From NCBI GenBank assembly GCA_007119395.1, contig SKPS01000155.1, positions 1 through 14,269 of the forward strand: 14,269 nucleotides of DNA. The letters run 5' to 3'. Source of the stretch: Lentimicrobiaceae bacterium. GTDB lineage: Bacteria > Bacteroidota > Bacteroidia > Bacteroidales > SKPS01. The translations under genes were made by a program, and so were the position numbers. Of the stretch, positions 6,627 through 13,163 are shown piece after piece (position 1 is the stretch's first letter; each line of letters starts with the position of its first letter). Under the pieces are notes generated by a model that ran no database searches, was not told the DNA's origin, and saw only the letters and a program-made list of their open reading frames with translations.

Positions 6627-8210
6627 CTATGTTGTTTTCTTTAAGGTGATGATCACTCTGGCAACTATATGGATGGCGATGGCGGCAAGGCTCAATATAA
6701 AAAGGGCCCTGCCATACCGGACAATACCGGCATGGGAGTCACGCCCCGGCATATAAAAATCTCTAAGATCGTTTAGTCTCCCTTGTTCTCGTACGTGGCA
6801 GTCGGTGCAGGTCAATGCCTCCTCTTTAGGTGCCACCATATGATTTACCAACATATGGTTTTTGGTTTCGATGAAGTCGTATTCGCCACTGAAAGGCATC
6901 CCTATATAATCCATCCCTTTTTCAATGGCTTTACGAGTGTTAAAGTCTTTCCAGAAGGCCCCTTTACCCTCTTCGTGATCATACAGCTTCATATGCAATA
7001 AAGTTCTATAAATGGGGTCATACAACTGATATCCGGTGTTGATCTTTACCGGGACAATTTGTGCGAGAGGATCACGGTATGCGCCAAAAAGTCTGTTCAT
7101 CATCACCGGTGTCTCACTGATGGTATCGGTCATCAGATGCTGTTGTGCTGTACCATTAAACCATACATAGGATGGTGCCAAGTTGGACTTCCATTCAAAA
7201 GATCCTTTGATAGACTGGTAAACAATATTGCCCATTTCGTCTTCAATTTCAAAAGGTTTACCATCCGGATCCAGTCTGCCCATGGTGCGCCAATCCCAAT
7301 GCATCACAGTAGGGTTCTCTTTGGCATATTCCGGGATATGGCAGGTTTGACAAGACACCTTGATGCAGTGCTCGTTGATCAGGTTGTCTGTATGAGGAAA
7401 TCGGCCATGGCAATCACTGCAACTGACACGGTTTGTATTCGTGGTTGCGATACCGTAATAGCGCCCCCGGATGTTGTGGTTTTCTGCTATGTGGCAATCA
7501 ACACACGACAGGTCAACCCCTTCACGGGCCATGTGCACATCCATCGCCTTATCAGCATTCAGGAGTGCCAACTCTAAATCTCCGTGCTTTACATTGTTAC
7601 CACCGCCACCCATGAAATGGCAAATACCACAGTTCTCCCTGCGGGGTGAAGAGAGATTCTTCAGCACCGCCTCAAACTCGGGAAGCTGGGCTATAAAATC
7701 CGGATGCTCAACATTGCCCCGTCGCCGCGAATAGGTGAAAGAGTTATCGTGACATACCAAACAATCGATGTTATTGGGGTTTTGGTAATCATACTCAAAA
7801 GAGTAGGTCTCCCATCCGTAACCTGCATGGCACCTCTTGCATGTCTGCTCACTGGTGAGAACAGAAGTGCACCAGTTGTTTATTGCTGTTTTTTTGCCTG
7901 TATACACAACACCGCGTTCTGGCATAAACTCGGGGCGCTCCCATGTAAAATGGTGGTTATTGAGCATCTCCTCACCTCGCTCATAATGACAACTCAAGCA
8001 AGCTTCTGTTATCTCCTGCGGCGTCTCAAAGTGACGTTGTAACTCAGTAAAGCGAGTGTGATCGATCCGGGTACGTTGAGCAGAAGTGTACTCATTTGAA
8101 AGCTCCTGAAGAGAGCTCTCCCTACCCATATTTTGGTATGTATAGATTAACCATCCTAACAGAAGTTGCGGAACCAAAACCAATAAAGAAACCTGTATCA
8201 ATTTTTTCAT
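6627..8210 (-). CDS. Octaheme c-type cytochrome, tetrathionate reductase (OTR) family
   Basis: 527 residues with eight CXXCH heme motifs at residues 71-75, 124-128, 150-154, 194-198, 236-240, 264-268, 287-291 and 468-472. The family context is distinctive: NIDCLVCHD, then CGICHFMGGGGNNVKHGDL, as in Shewanella octaheme tetrathionate reductase. Lys208 of VKHGDL may be the lysine that ligates the active-site heme, but this needs alignment. The Shewanella enzyme reduces tetrathionate, and also nitrite and hydroxylamine in vitro, so the substrate here is not fixed by sequence; the sulfur genes around it favour a sulfur compound. A hydrophobic N-terminal segment (4-24) directs export, and a C-terminal helix (about 500-522) would anchor it beside cytochrome b. 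I chose ATG 8210 because AGGAG lies just before it and the promoter lies at 8238-8267, inside the longer frame from 8267. Confidence 0.92.
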   Translation of the reverse strand: MKKLIQVSLLVLVPQLLLGWLIYTYQNMGRESSLQELSNEYTSAQRTRIDHTRFTELQRHFETPQEITEACLSCHYERGEEMLNNHHFTWERPEFMPERGVVYTGKKTAINNWCTSVLTSEQTCKRCHAGYGWETYSFEYDYQNPNNIDCLVCHDNSFTYSRRRGNVEHPDFIAQLPEFEAVLKNLSSPRRENCGICHFMGGGGNNVKHGDLELALLNADKAMDVHMAREGVDLSCVDCHIAENHNIRGRYYGIATTNTNRVSCSDCHGRFPHTDNLINEHCIKVSCQTCHIPEYAKENPTVMHWDWRTMGRLDPDGKPFEIEDEMGNIVYQSIKGSFEWKSNLAPSYVWFNGTAQQHLMTDTISETPVMMNRLFGAYRDPLAQIVPVKINTGYQLYDPIYRTLLHMKLYDHEEGKGAFWKDFNTRKAIEKGMDYIGMPFSGEYDFIETKNHMLVNHMVAPKEEALTCTDCHVREQGRLNDLRDFYMPGRDSHAGIVRYGRALFILSLAAIAIHIVARVIITLKKTT

Positions 8211-8228
8211 TGAGCTCCTATTCATTTC

Positions 8229-8245
8229 TATGTTTCGCAAACATA
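8229..8245. promoter_or_regulatory. Perfect 17-base inverted repeat over the operon promoter (candidate operator)
   Basis: TATGTTT-CGC-AAACATA: two perfect seven-base arms around a three-base centre. The right arm and centre contain the whole minus-strand -7 box (8245 to 8238), and the left arm covers the expected transcription start. A dimeric regulator bound here would block or gate transcription of the octaheme cytochrome operon. The regulator is not encoded in the window. Confidence 0.55.
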
Positions 8246-8267
8246 CGAAATGAACGGGAGACCACAA
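8238..8267 (-). promoter_or_regulatory. Promoter of the octaheme cytochrome / sulfur operon
   Basis: On the minus strand TTG at 8267-8265, then 19 bases, then TATGTTTG at 8245-8238. This matches both boxes and the spacing of the Bacteroidota promoter. Transcription would start near 8231-8234, giving a leader of about 20-25 bases that contains AGGAG before the ATG at 8210. Confidence 0.7.
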
Positions 8268-8289
8268 GATACTAAATGTAAAAAAATGT

Positions 8290-8312
8290 AAAAAAATCCG
8301 GGAACATGCCCG
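8290..8312 (-). terminator. Terminator after the porin gene
   Basis: Minus strand: CGGG-CATGTT-CCCG stem (8312-8299), one base, then seven Ts (8296-8290), with a second T run further on. The stem is short but all G-C. It sits between the porin stop (8329) and the operon promoter, so the porin is probably a separate unit, with possible read-through. Confidence 0.5.
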
Positions 8313-8328
8313 TAAGCGGCTTTATTTT

Positions 8329-9642
8329 TTACAGCGTGAAGAGAGACTGTATTCCCAAAAAAGTGGCATTTGGGGGTTGGTGGCCATTGATGTCTTGTAC
8401 ATCTCCCGGCATAAACCATCCGAACACTGCGGTAAACTGAAGCTGATTTGTCAGTCTGAATCGTATCAGCATATTCAACTCATCACCAAGGTGACGAGAC
8501 CCTTGTTTTAATTTTAGATCGTTAAGAAGTGTTGCTTCTGTAGGTTCAGGTATCAGGTATCTGTTGTATTTGATTTCTAACCACATTCCTTTTACGGGAA
8601 AGAGTTCGAGGAGGATTTCCCGGTTGTCGAGGTTTGACCAGGAGCAGATGTTCATCCATCCATAATAGCGGTCTCTGGCACCATAAACTGCCTCAAAGGT
8701 TCGGTCGATACCTGCATTGGCTTTGCCACCTGAGGCATAAGACTCTCTGATACTGAGCAGAGGTTTTGCCGGTAGTTTCTTAAGCTGATAGCCGATTTTG
8801 GCCACCACACCAAATGCTCTGATCGGAGTGTGGTTGTTGTGGCCGAATTGCCGTACTGCTGTAATGTCGTAATGCCAGTTTCGGTTTGTGTTGTAAACCC
8901 TCGTGCCAGCCCAGTGTCTAAGAAACTGTTGTTCTGAGATTTTGTCTCCACTGCCACGGGTCTTCAGAGCGTAAAACGGTTCTGCAATAAACAGCTCATG
9001 CCACCGATAGTGCGCATACATGCCTCCGCCCCAAAACTGTGTTTTGGCAAAAGGTATCGAGGTTTTTTGTGGATGGTGTGTCTTGGTGCCACCTGCGAAC
9101 AGATCAATATAATTTGATTCTTTCCTATATGAGAAGCGCAGGGCATCCCAGGTCCAGCGGCCCGTATTTCCCCAGTTACCCGGCCCGAACACCCTGTTGT
9201 CACCGTAAAAAATCTTTTGCCGGCCAAGTTGGGCACTCAATCCTGGCAACCAAATTGCCTCCTTTTTTATATAAAGGTCGTGGATCTCAAAAAACTGCTC
9301 CTGAGGGTTCATAAAGATGCCCGTTGCCGGACTATAAAAAGCTTCGGGCTCTTTACGGTGTTGCAACGACCATCCAAAGGCTCTGGAATCCTGCAGATGT
9401 GCCGAAACCTCAAAATTTTCCTTTGGGTACCATACAAAGCCGGTGATTACACGTTGCAGTACCAATAGGTCTTTAAGATCACCCATCCTGTCAGGGTTAC
9501 CATAATTAACGGCATTCATGCCGTTCCAGCTTTCCAAACGGTGACGCATCTCAAAGTCAGCAACAAATCTGGCTGAATCCTCACCTGCACTCACAAATCC
9601 TTTCGTGCATAGCAAGATCCATGTAACCCATCTGCATATCAT
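8329..9642 (-). CDS. Outer-membrane porin, alginate-export-like beta barrel
   Basis: 437 residues. A signal peptide (MICRWVTWILLCTKGFVSA, about 19 residues) precedes a mature protein of alternating beta strands rich in Trp, Tyr and Arg. The stretch LGRQKIFYGDNRVFGPGNWGN (about residues 141-161) followed by TGRTWDALR-type sequence (here TGRWTWDALRF) is typical of the alginate-export barrel family. That family also includes many anion porins with no link to alginate. The protein ends SLFTL, a hydrophobic last strand. It is transcribed in the same direction as the octaheme operon and lies 118 bases before that gene, but has its own -7 box (9660-9667) and a terminator. Inference: entry route for the anionic sulfur substrate of the operon. 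The family call is good, the substrate unknown. Confidence 0.75.
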   Translation of the reverse strand: MICRWVTWILLCTKGFVSAGEDSARFVADFEMRHRLESWNGMNAVNYGNPDRMGDLKDLLVLQRVITGFVWYPKENFEVSAHLQDSRAFGWSLQHRKEPEAFYSPATGIFMNPQEQFFEIHDLYIKKEAIWLPGLSAQLGRQKIFYGDNRVFGPGNWGNTGRWTWDALRFSYRKESNYIDLFAGGTKTHHPQKTSIPFAKTQFWGGGMYAHYRWHELFIAEPFYALKTRGSGDKISEQQFLRHWAGTRVYNTNRNWHYDITAVRQFGHNNHTPIRAFGVVAKIGYQLKKLPAKPLLSIRESYASGGKANAGIDRTFEAVYGARDRYYGWMNICSWSNLDNREILLELFPVKGMWLEIKYNRYLIPEPTEATLLNDLKLKQGSRHLGDELNMLIRFRLTNQLQFTAVFGWFMPGDVQDINGHQPPNATFLGIQSLFTL

Positions 9643-9659
9643 CTTCTCTTAATATCAAT

Positions 9660-9667
9660 CAAAAGTA
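9660..9667 (-). promoter_or_regulatory. -7 box of the porin gene
   Basis: Minus-strand TACTTTTG matches TAnnTTTG, 18 bases before the ATG at 9642. A -33 TTG at the usual spacing is not evident. Confidence 0.4.
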
Positions 9668-9741
9668 TAAAAATAATCACTCTTGATCAGAACATTTTCT
9701 CAAATCAACATCTGCAAACTCAACATCAACATAAAAACAGC

Positions 9742-9749
9742 TATCTTTA
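9742..9749 (+). promoter_or_regulatory. Near-consensus -7 box for the small anchored protein gene
   Basis: TATCTTTA differs from TAnnTTTG only at the last base and lies 37 bases before the ATG at 9787. Three copies of TCAACAT (9705, 9720, 9726) lie directly upstream, where a -33 box or an activator site would be. Confidence 0.3.
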
Positions 9750-9786
9750 AGCCGTTCATTTCAATCCATTAAGTGTATCAAGAGCC

Positions 9787-10248
9787 ATGAAAAAAAACCT
9801 GCAACTCATCATTACCGCTGTGGTATTTCTACTTTTCGGACTGTTTCTTTCCAACATTCTCTTCCCCGGGAAACCTGGTTCCGGCAAGGAGTTGCCATGT
9901 CATACGGCATCCCCTTTCAAAGCCTTTCTGCACGAATTTAACGATGACCTCATGTTTCAGCAAAACCACACCTATTTCCCGCTTCTTTATGTAGCACGTG
10001 ACCTTGAAGATGATGAAAAGGCATCGTCCTATTTGATAGAGCGTTCACAGTGGGTGCCGCTGTCGGTATTTGACACTTTACCGGCCGTAATCCAGATTGA
10101 ATACGACACATTTTCTTCGGGGGAACCCGATTTTTGCACTCGAAAGGTTACGGTTGAAGGGATCCAGCATGGGCAAAAGATGGTGTTGCGCTTTATTTTT
10201 TCTGATGGAATGTGGATGTTGGAGACATTTGAAGATCATTCGTTTTAA
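9787..10248 (+). CDS. Small membrane-anchored or exported protein of unknown function (possibly DUF4348-like)
   Basis: 153 residues. An N-terminal hydrophobic segment (about 5-26) acts as signal or anchor, followed by a compact soluble domain. Features seen are SPFKAFLHEFNDDLMFQQNH (42-61), an all-beta-looking second half and an ending GMWMLETFEDHSF. The pattern of a helix with FQ followed by a calculated-response beta sheet is reminiscent of NTF2-like DUF4348 proteins of Bacteroidota, but I cannot confirm this by eye. Two cysteines (38 and 117) could form a disulfide. It is alone on the plus strand, divergent from the porin by 144 bases and convergent with the proton-channel cluster across a strong terminator. 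No function can be assigned. Confidence 0.7.
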   Translation: MKKNLQLIITAVVFLLFGLFLSNILFPGKPGSGKELPCHTASPFKAFLHEFNDDLMFQQNHTYFPLLYVARDLEDDEKASSYLIERSQWVPLSVFDTLPAVIQIEYDTFSSGEPDFCTRKVTVEGIQHGQKMVLRFIFSDGMWMLETFEDHSF

Positions 10249-10336
10249 GGCATTCCGGCCTCACTCTTGAATGTTTGGATTTTCAACGATCTCAGGAGCT
10301 TGCTTTGGTTTTTGGTAGTTGAGAATTCAATAAACA

Positions 10337-10369
10337 AAGAAGACGTCACCTGTCAGGTAACGTCTTCTT
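10337..10369. terminator. Two-sided terminator hairpin
   Basis: A long stem: AAGAAGACGT (10337-10346) pairs with ACGTCTTCTT (10360-10369), then one mismatch, then ACCT/AGGT around a GTC loop. On the minus strand it is followed by TTTGTTTATT, a fair U-tract for ending the exbD cluster. On the plus strand the stem ends in TTCTTC. It lies between two convergent genes. Confidence 0.8.
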
Positions 10370-10395
10370 CAGACCACTACACAATTTAGAAAGGC

Positions 10396-10857
10396 TTAGT
10401 TGTCTTTTTTTCTGGTAGTGTAGTTAATTCTGTAGGATTGAGCTTTTCTCAGCTCTTGTTTGATATCTGTTACCACACCCATATGGGTTTCTTCATCCAC
10501 TCTGAGGGCCACAGTCATTCTGGGTCGTTGGTCTTCTGGCAGGATTTGCCGTTCCTGTACGACCCACTCAGCGATTTCATCGATCTCTTTGAATTGGTCG
10601 TTACATTGGAATCGCACATCAGTGCCAAATATGGATGTTTGCAATGGTTTACCCACGTAGATATAGCTTACCGGGCTGGTCTTCTCGAGTTTTTGGATTT
10701 CATAAGCTTCGGGAGCTGTTACCTGCACATAGAGGGTTACTTCGCGCATGGTGGTAGCCACCATAAAGAAGAAGAGGAGCATAAAGATGATGTCAGGGAG
10801 TGACGAGGTGTTGATACCTGTTGCTCCGCCCTGTTTCTTTTTTCTGAATTTTGCCAT
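10396..10857 (-). CDS. exbD: ExbD/TolR-type proton-channel subunit (second copy)
   Basis: 153 residues. A short basic cytoplasmic start (MAKFRKKKQGG) leads into one membrane helix, INTSSLPDIIFMLLFFFMVA, with the proton-path aspartate Asp22 at its start, as in all ExbD/TolR proteins. A periplasmic domain of about 105 residues follows, including RMTVALRVDEETHMGVVTDI. With ExbB it forms the motor that couples proton flow to TonB-type (or Tol-type) work across the envelope. It is the last gene of the cluster, four bases after the first exbD, and is followed by a strong hairpin. Two unlike ExbD proteins in a row are usual for Bacteroidota. Confidence 0.9.
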   Translation of the reverse strand: MAKFRKKKQGGATGINTSSLPDIIFMLLFFFMVATTMREVTLYVQVTAPEAYEIQKLEKTSPVSYIYVGKPLQTSIFGTDVRFQCNDQFKEIDEIAEWVVQERQILPEDQRPRMTVALRVDEETHMGVVTDIKQELRKAQSYRINYTTRKKDN

Positions 10858-10861
10858 TCCT

Positions 10862-11509
10862 TTACCTCCCTTCGATGTTAACGGGCTCTGCTTCCGAGAT
10901 GGCTGCCGGAATCACGGTCTGTACGGCGCGGATTTTATCCATATCAGTCTCTTCCTGTAAGTCGGAGAACCTGACTCCCCAGAGCCTCATTGTTAATTGA
11001 TTTCGCACTTCTGTGATGGCCCTTGTGAGTTCATCCTGTACCCTGATATACATTTTATAGGATGTACCACGGTCATTTTGAAGGGATATCACACCACGTG
11101 ACATCATCACATCTTCGCCCAGTGTTTCATAGGCACGACGGAGCTGTCGGTACCTGGCCGTATCACCACCTCTCAGCGCCCCGTCCATCCTTTCGGTGAT
11201 AGGGGTCATTTCTGGTAATTCGTCGCTCATATATGGGTTTGAAAAAAACTCAATGGCCTCATCGCGAAGGCCGGAGAGCTCCATAAAACGGTTGTTTACC
11301 AAAAGCTGATCGGCTGAGTTGACCAGTACTTCCAGTACATTTCGCTGCCTGATTTCCGGAATCGGAGCATCTTCTTCAGGGATGGGCGGCAACAACCTGT
11401 TGATCCCCTGGTTCACATCCATCGTGGTGGTAACCAGGAAGAAGATCAGCAACAGGAAGGCGATATCCGCCATCGACCCTGCATTTATCGGACTAAGTGG
11501 TCTAGCCAT
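10862..11509 (-). CDS. exbD: ExbD/TolR-type proton-channel subunit (first copy, longer)
   Basis: 215 residues. The membrane helix NAGSMADIAFLLLIFFLVTT has Asp15 as the proton-path residue. The periplasmic part is longer than usual (about 180 residues) and carries a charged insert between residues about 75 and 130 (EFFSNPYMSDELPEMTP, then Arg-rich RYRQLRRAYETLG) before the standard closing region with VQDELTRAITEVRNQL. It is encoded between the four-helix protein (14-base gap) and the second exbD (4-base gap). The two ExbD proteins probably form heterodimers in the ExbB ring (inference). Start ATG at 11509. Confidence 0.9.
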   Translation of the reverse strand: MARPLSPINAGSMADIAFLLLIFFLVTTTMDVNQGINRLLPPIPEEDAPIPEIRQRNVLEVLVNSADQLLVNNRFMELSGLRDEAIEFFSNPYMSDELPEMTPITERMDGALRGGDTARYRQLRRAYETLGEDVMMSRGVISLQNDRGTSYKMYIRVQDELTRAITEVRNQLTMRLWGVRFSDLQEETDMDKIRAVQTVIPAAISEAEPVNIEGR

Positions 11510-11523
11510 AATAGAATTGTTTT

Positions 11524-12003
11524 TTAACCTTTAATAAGTTTGCTGACCCACGAGAACAGGATGGCAGCTACTGCCAGCCCTGCCAGAATATAGGTAGCGA
11601 TCAGACCCGCTCCCACCTGTCGTGATAAGCGATCTGTTACTTCCACATTGTCGGCAACATGTCTGACAAACTCAGGGTCAATATTGGGTGACGCAGCGAT
11701 AAACGATACGAGAATGATCACCACCAGCACACCTATTCCAATCAAAGCATTGACTGCAGCTTTGGGGTTGACAAAGATGTTGAGTACGGAGAACCCGATC
11801 ACCAGCACAAGTGTCAAACCAGCTACAATATATGTTCCGATCATAAACATGTTGAGTGTGATACCGATCTCGTTGATCGCCTGGCCGATATTACGCGCCA
11901 TGTCACCATCAGACCTGGCAATCAGTACACCGGTCAGAATCACTGCGAACGCAATGATCACTCCGGTCAGCACTTTTGAGGCTATATTGATTGTATCTCT
12001 CAT
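11524..12003 (-). CDS. Four-helix membrane protein of the exbB-exbD cluster
   Basis: 159 residues from the ATG at 12003; the open frame extends three codons further to a TTG at 12012, which is less likely to be used. Four hydrophobic helices (about 11-29, 52-74, 83-103 and 131-152) are joined by short loops. The segment PNIDPEFVRHVADNVEVTDRL lies between helices 3 and 4, probably outside. I know no function for it. Its fixed place between exbB and the exbD pair suggests a third part of the motor or a regulator of it. It is separated from exbB by 86 bases that hold a clear hairpin. Confidence 0.8.
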   Translation of the reverse strand: MRDTINIASKVLTGVIIAFAVILTGVLIARSDGDMARNIGQAINEIGITLNMFMIGTYIVAGLTLVLVIGFSVLNIFVNPKAAVNALIGIGVLVVIILVSFIAASPNIDPEFVRHVADNVEVTDRLSRQVGAGLIATYILAGLAVAAILFSWVSKLIKG

Positions 12004-12037
12004 TGAATTCAAATTTTAAATTGTTTGGCCAAATGAA

Positions 12038-12063
12038 GCAGCCCTTGTTTTATCGGGGGCTGC
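12038..12063 (-). other. Hairpin between exbB and the four-helix gene
   Basis: GCAGCCC (12038-12044) pairs perfectly with GGGCTGC (12057-12063) around a 12-base loop. No T run follows it on the minus strand, so it is not a classical terminator. A ten-base palindrome, TTTGGCCAAA (12024-12033), lies just beyond. It may protect or trim the exbB mRNA and so raise ExbB over ExbD. Confidence 0.45.
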
Positions 12064-12089
12064 AAACGCATGATCACATGTTCAACCGG

Positions 12090-12920
12090 CTATCGGTTTT
12101 CGGCGTTGTACTTCACCAGGATATCCATAAAGGTGATGGATGTGTCTTCCATCTCGTTCACCAAATTATCGATTTTGCTGATGATGTAGTTGTAGAAGAT
12201 CTGCAGGATGATGGCAACGATCAGTCCGAATACAGTGGTAAGAAGAGCCACTTTGATACCGTTTGCAACGATCTGCGGCGAGATATCTCCTGCTCTCTCG
12301 ATGGCGTCGAATGCGCCGATCATACCGATTACAGTACCCATAAACCCAAGCATCGGAGCCAGTGCAATAAACAGTGAGATCCATGAGGTGTTGCGCTCAA
12401 GGCGGCCCATGATCACACTGCCGTAGCTAACGATCGATTTCTCAACTGACTCAAGCCCTTCATCATAACGATCAAGACCCTGGTAAAAGATGCTGGCAAC
12501 CGGCCCGGGAGTATTGCGGCAAATCTCCTTCGCACTCTGAATACCACCCTTTTTCAAAGCACCCTCTACTGACTCCAGCAGCTTCTCAGTGTTGGTAGTG
12601 GCCAGATTAAGGTAAATAATACGCTCAATCGACAGGGCCAAACCCAGCACCAAAGCCAACAGTACGATGGCCATAAAACCAGGGTTACCTTCGATAAATT
12701 TCTCTTTCAGTACCTGATGAAATCCTTTGGTAGCCACTGCGTCGTCGTCAGTAGTGTCCATATCCATCTCCATCTCCTCAAGCTCCTCAGCGGACTCCTC
12801 TGTTGCTTCGCCTGATTCTACTGCTTCAGTCGCAGCATCCTCTGTGTCTTGTGCCTGGATGTTTGTAACGCCAAAACTGACCAGCGCGGCAACCACCAAT
12901 AATGCAAATAGTTTTTTCAT
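12090..12920 (-). CDS. exbB: ExbB/TolQ/MotA-type proton-channel protein with exported acidic N-terminus
   Basis: 276 residues from the ATG at 12920. A typical signal peptide (MKKLFALLVVAALVSFG, cleavage after IQA, about residue 23) precedes a strongly acidic exported stretch (about 24-61, mostly Glu, Asp, Ala, Thr and Met). Then come a helix (FMAIVLLALVLGLALSIER), a cytoplasmic domain of about 80 residues with GLDRYDEGLESVEKSI, and the two conserved helices ISLFIALAPMLGFMGTVIGM and ALLTTVFGLIVAIILQIF that make the proton channel. The frame is open further up to 13010, but that part reads as basic sequence and overlaps a leader inverted repeat; the signal peptide fixes the start. First gene of the cluster, probably transcribed from the tRNA-Ser promoter or from one I cannot see. 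Confidence 0.92.
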   Translation of the reverse strand: MKKLFALLVVAALVSFGVTNIQAQDTEDAATEAVESGEATEESAEELEEMEMDMDTTDDDAVATKGFHQVLKEKFIEGNPGFMAIVLLALVLGLALSIERIIYLNLATTNTEKLLESVEGALKKGGIQSAKEICRNTPGPVASIFYQGLDRYDEGLESVEKSIVSYGSVIMGRLERNTSWISLFIALAPMLGFMGTVIGMIGAFDAIERAGDISPQIVANGIKVALLTTVFGLIVAIILQIFYNYIISKIDNLVNEMEDTSITFMDILVKYNAENR

Positions 12921-12955
12921 GTGACGTTGTTTTTGTTGTTTGTAACCTTTTCTCA

Positions 12956-13009
12956 TGGTACAGCCCTTAAGGCGCTTCATCAGTTTGTTGAGCGAAAAGC
13001 TCTGTACCA
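12956..13009 (-). promoter_or_regulatory. Nested inverted repeat in the exbB leader
   Basis: TGGTACAG (12956-12963) pairs with CTGTACCA (13002-13009), eight perfect bases. Inside lies CGCT (12973-12976) with AGCG (12991-12994). A ten-base palindrome, ACAACGTTGT (13009-13018), abuts it. In RNA the outer stem ends 36 bases before the exbB ATG. It could be a leader structure or a protein-binding site. I do not recognise a known riboswitch. Confidence 0.35.
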
Positions 13010-13075
13010 CAACGTTGTTTTAATGATTATTTATTGTTCTGTTGATTTGATCCTTTTCCTTTCTGTTCATTGCAG

Positions 13076-13163
13076 CGGAGAGAGAGGGATTCGAACCCTC
13101 GATACCCTTTTGGGGTATACGCACTTTCCAGGCGCGCGCCTTCGACCACTCGGCCACCTCTCC
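13076..13163 (-). tRNA. tRNA-Ser (anticodon GGA)
   Basis: 88 bases. Acceptor arms GGAGAGG and TCTCTCC pair with one G-U. The D-arm region is GTGGCCGAGTGGTCGAAGGC, the anticodon loop CTGGAAA gives GGA (reads UCC/UCU), a long class II variable arm TACCCCAAAAGGGTA follows, and the T-arm is GAGGGTTCGAATCCCTC. The CCA end is not encoded. A full promoter lies 47 bases upstream. Confidence 0.97.

Noticed and set aside
7059..7577. Plus-strand open frame of 172 residues
   Set aside because: Antisense to the octaheme cytochrome, whose heme motifs fix the real frame.
8211..8267. Longer N-terminus of the octaheme cytochrome from 8267
   Set aside because: This part overlaps the TTG and -7 boxes of the promoter, and the ATG at 8210 has an AGGAG site and a signal-type start.
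12921..13010. Longer N-terminus of ExbB from 13010 (GTG) or 12956 (ATG)
   Set aside because: It would put about 12 to 30 basic residues before a clean signal peptide, and it overlaps an inverted repeat; the ATG at 12920 is better.
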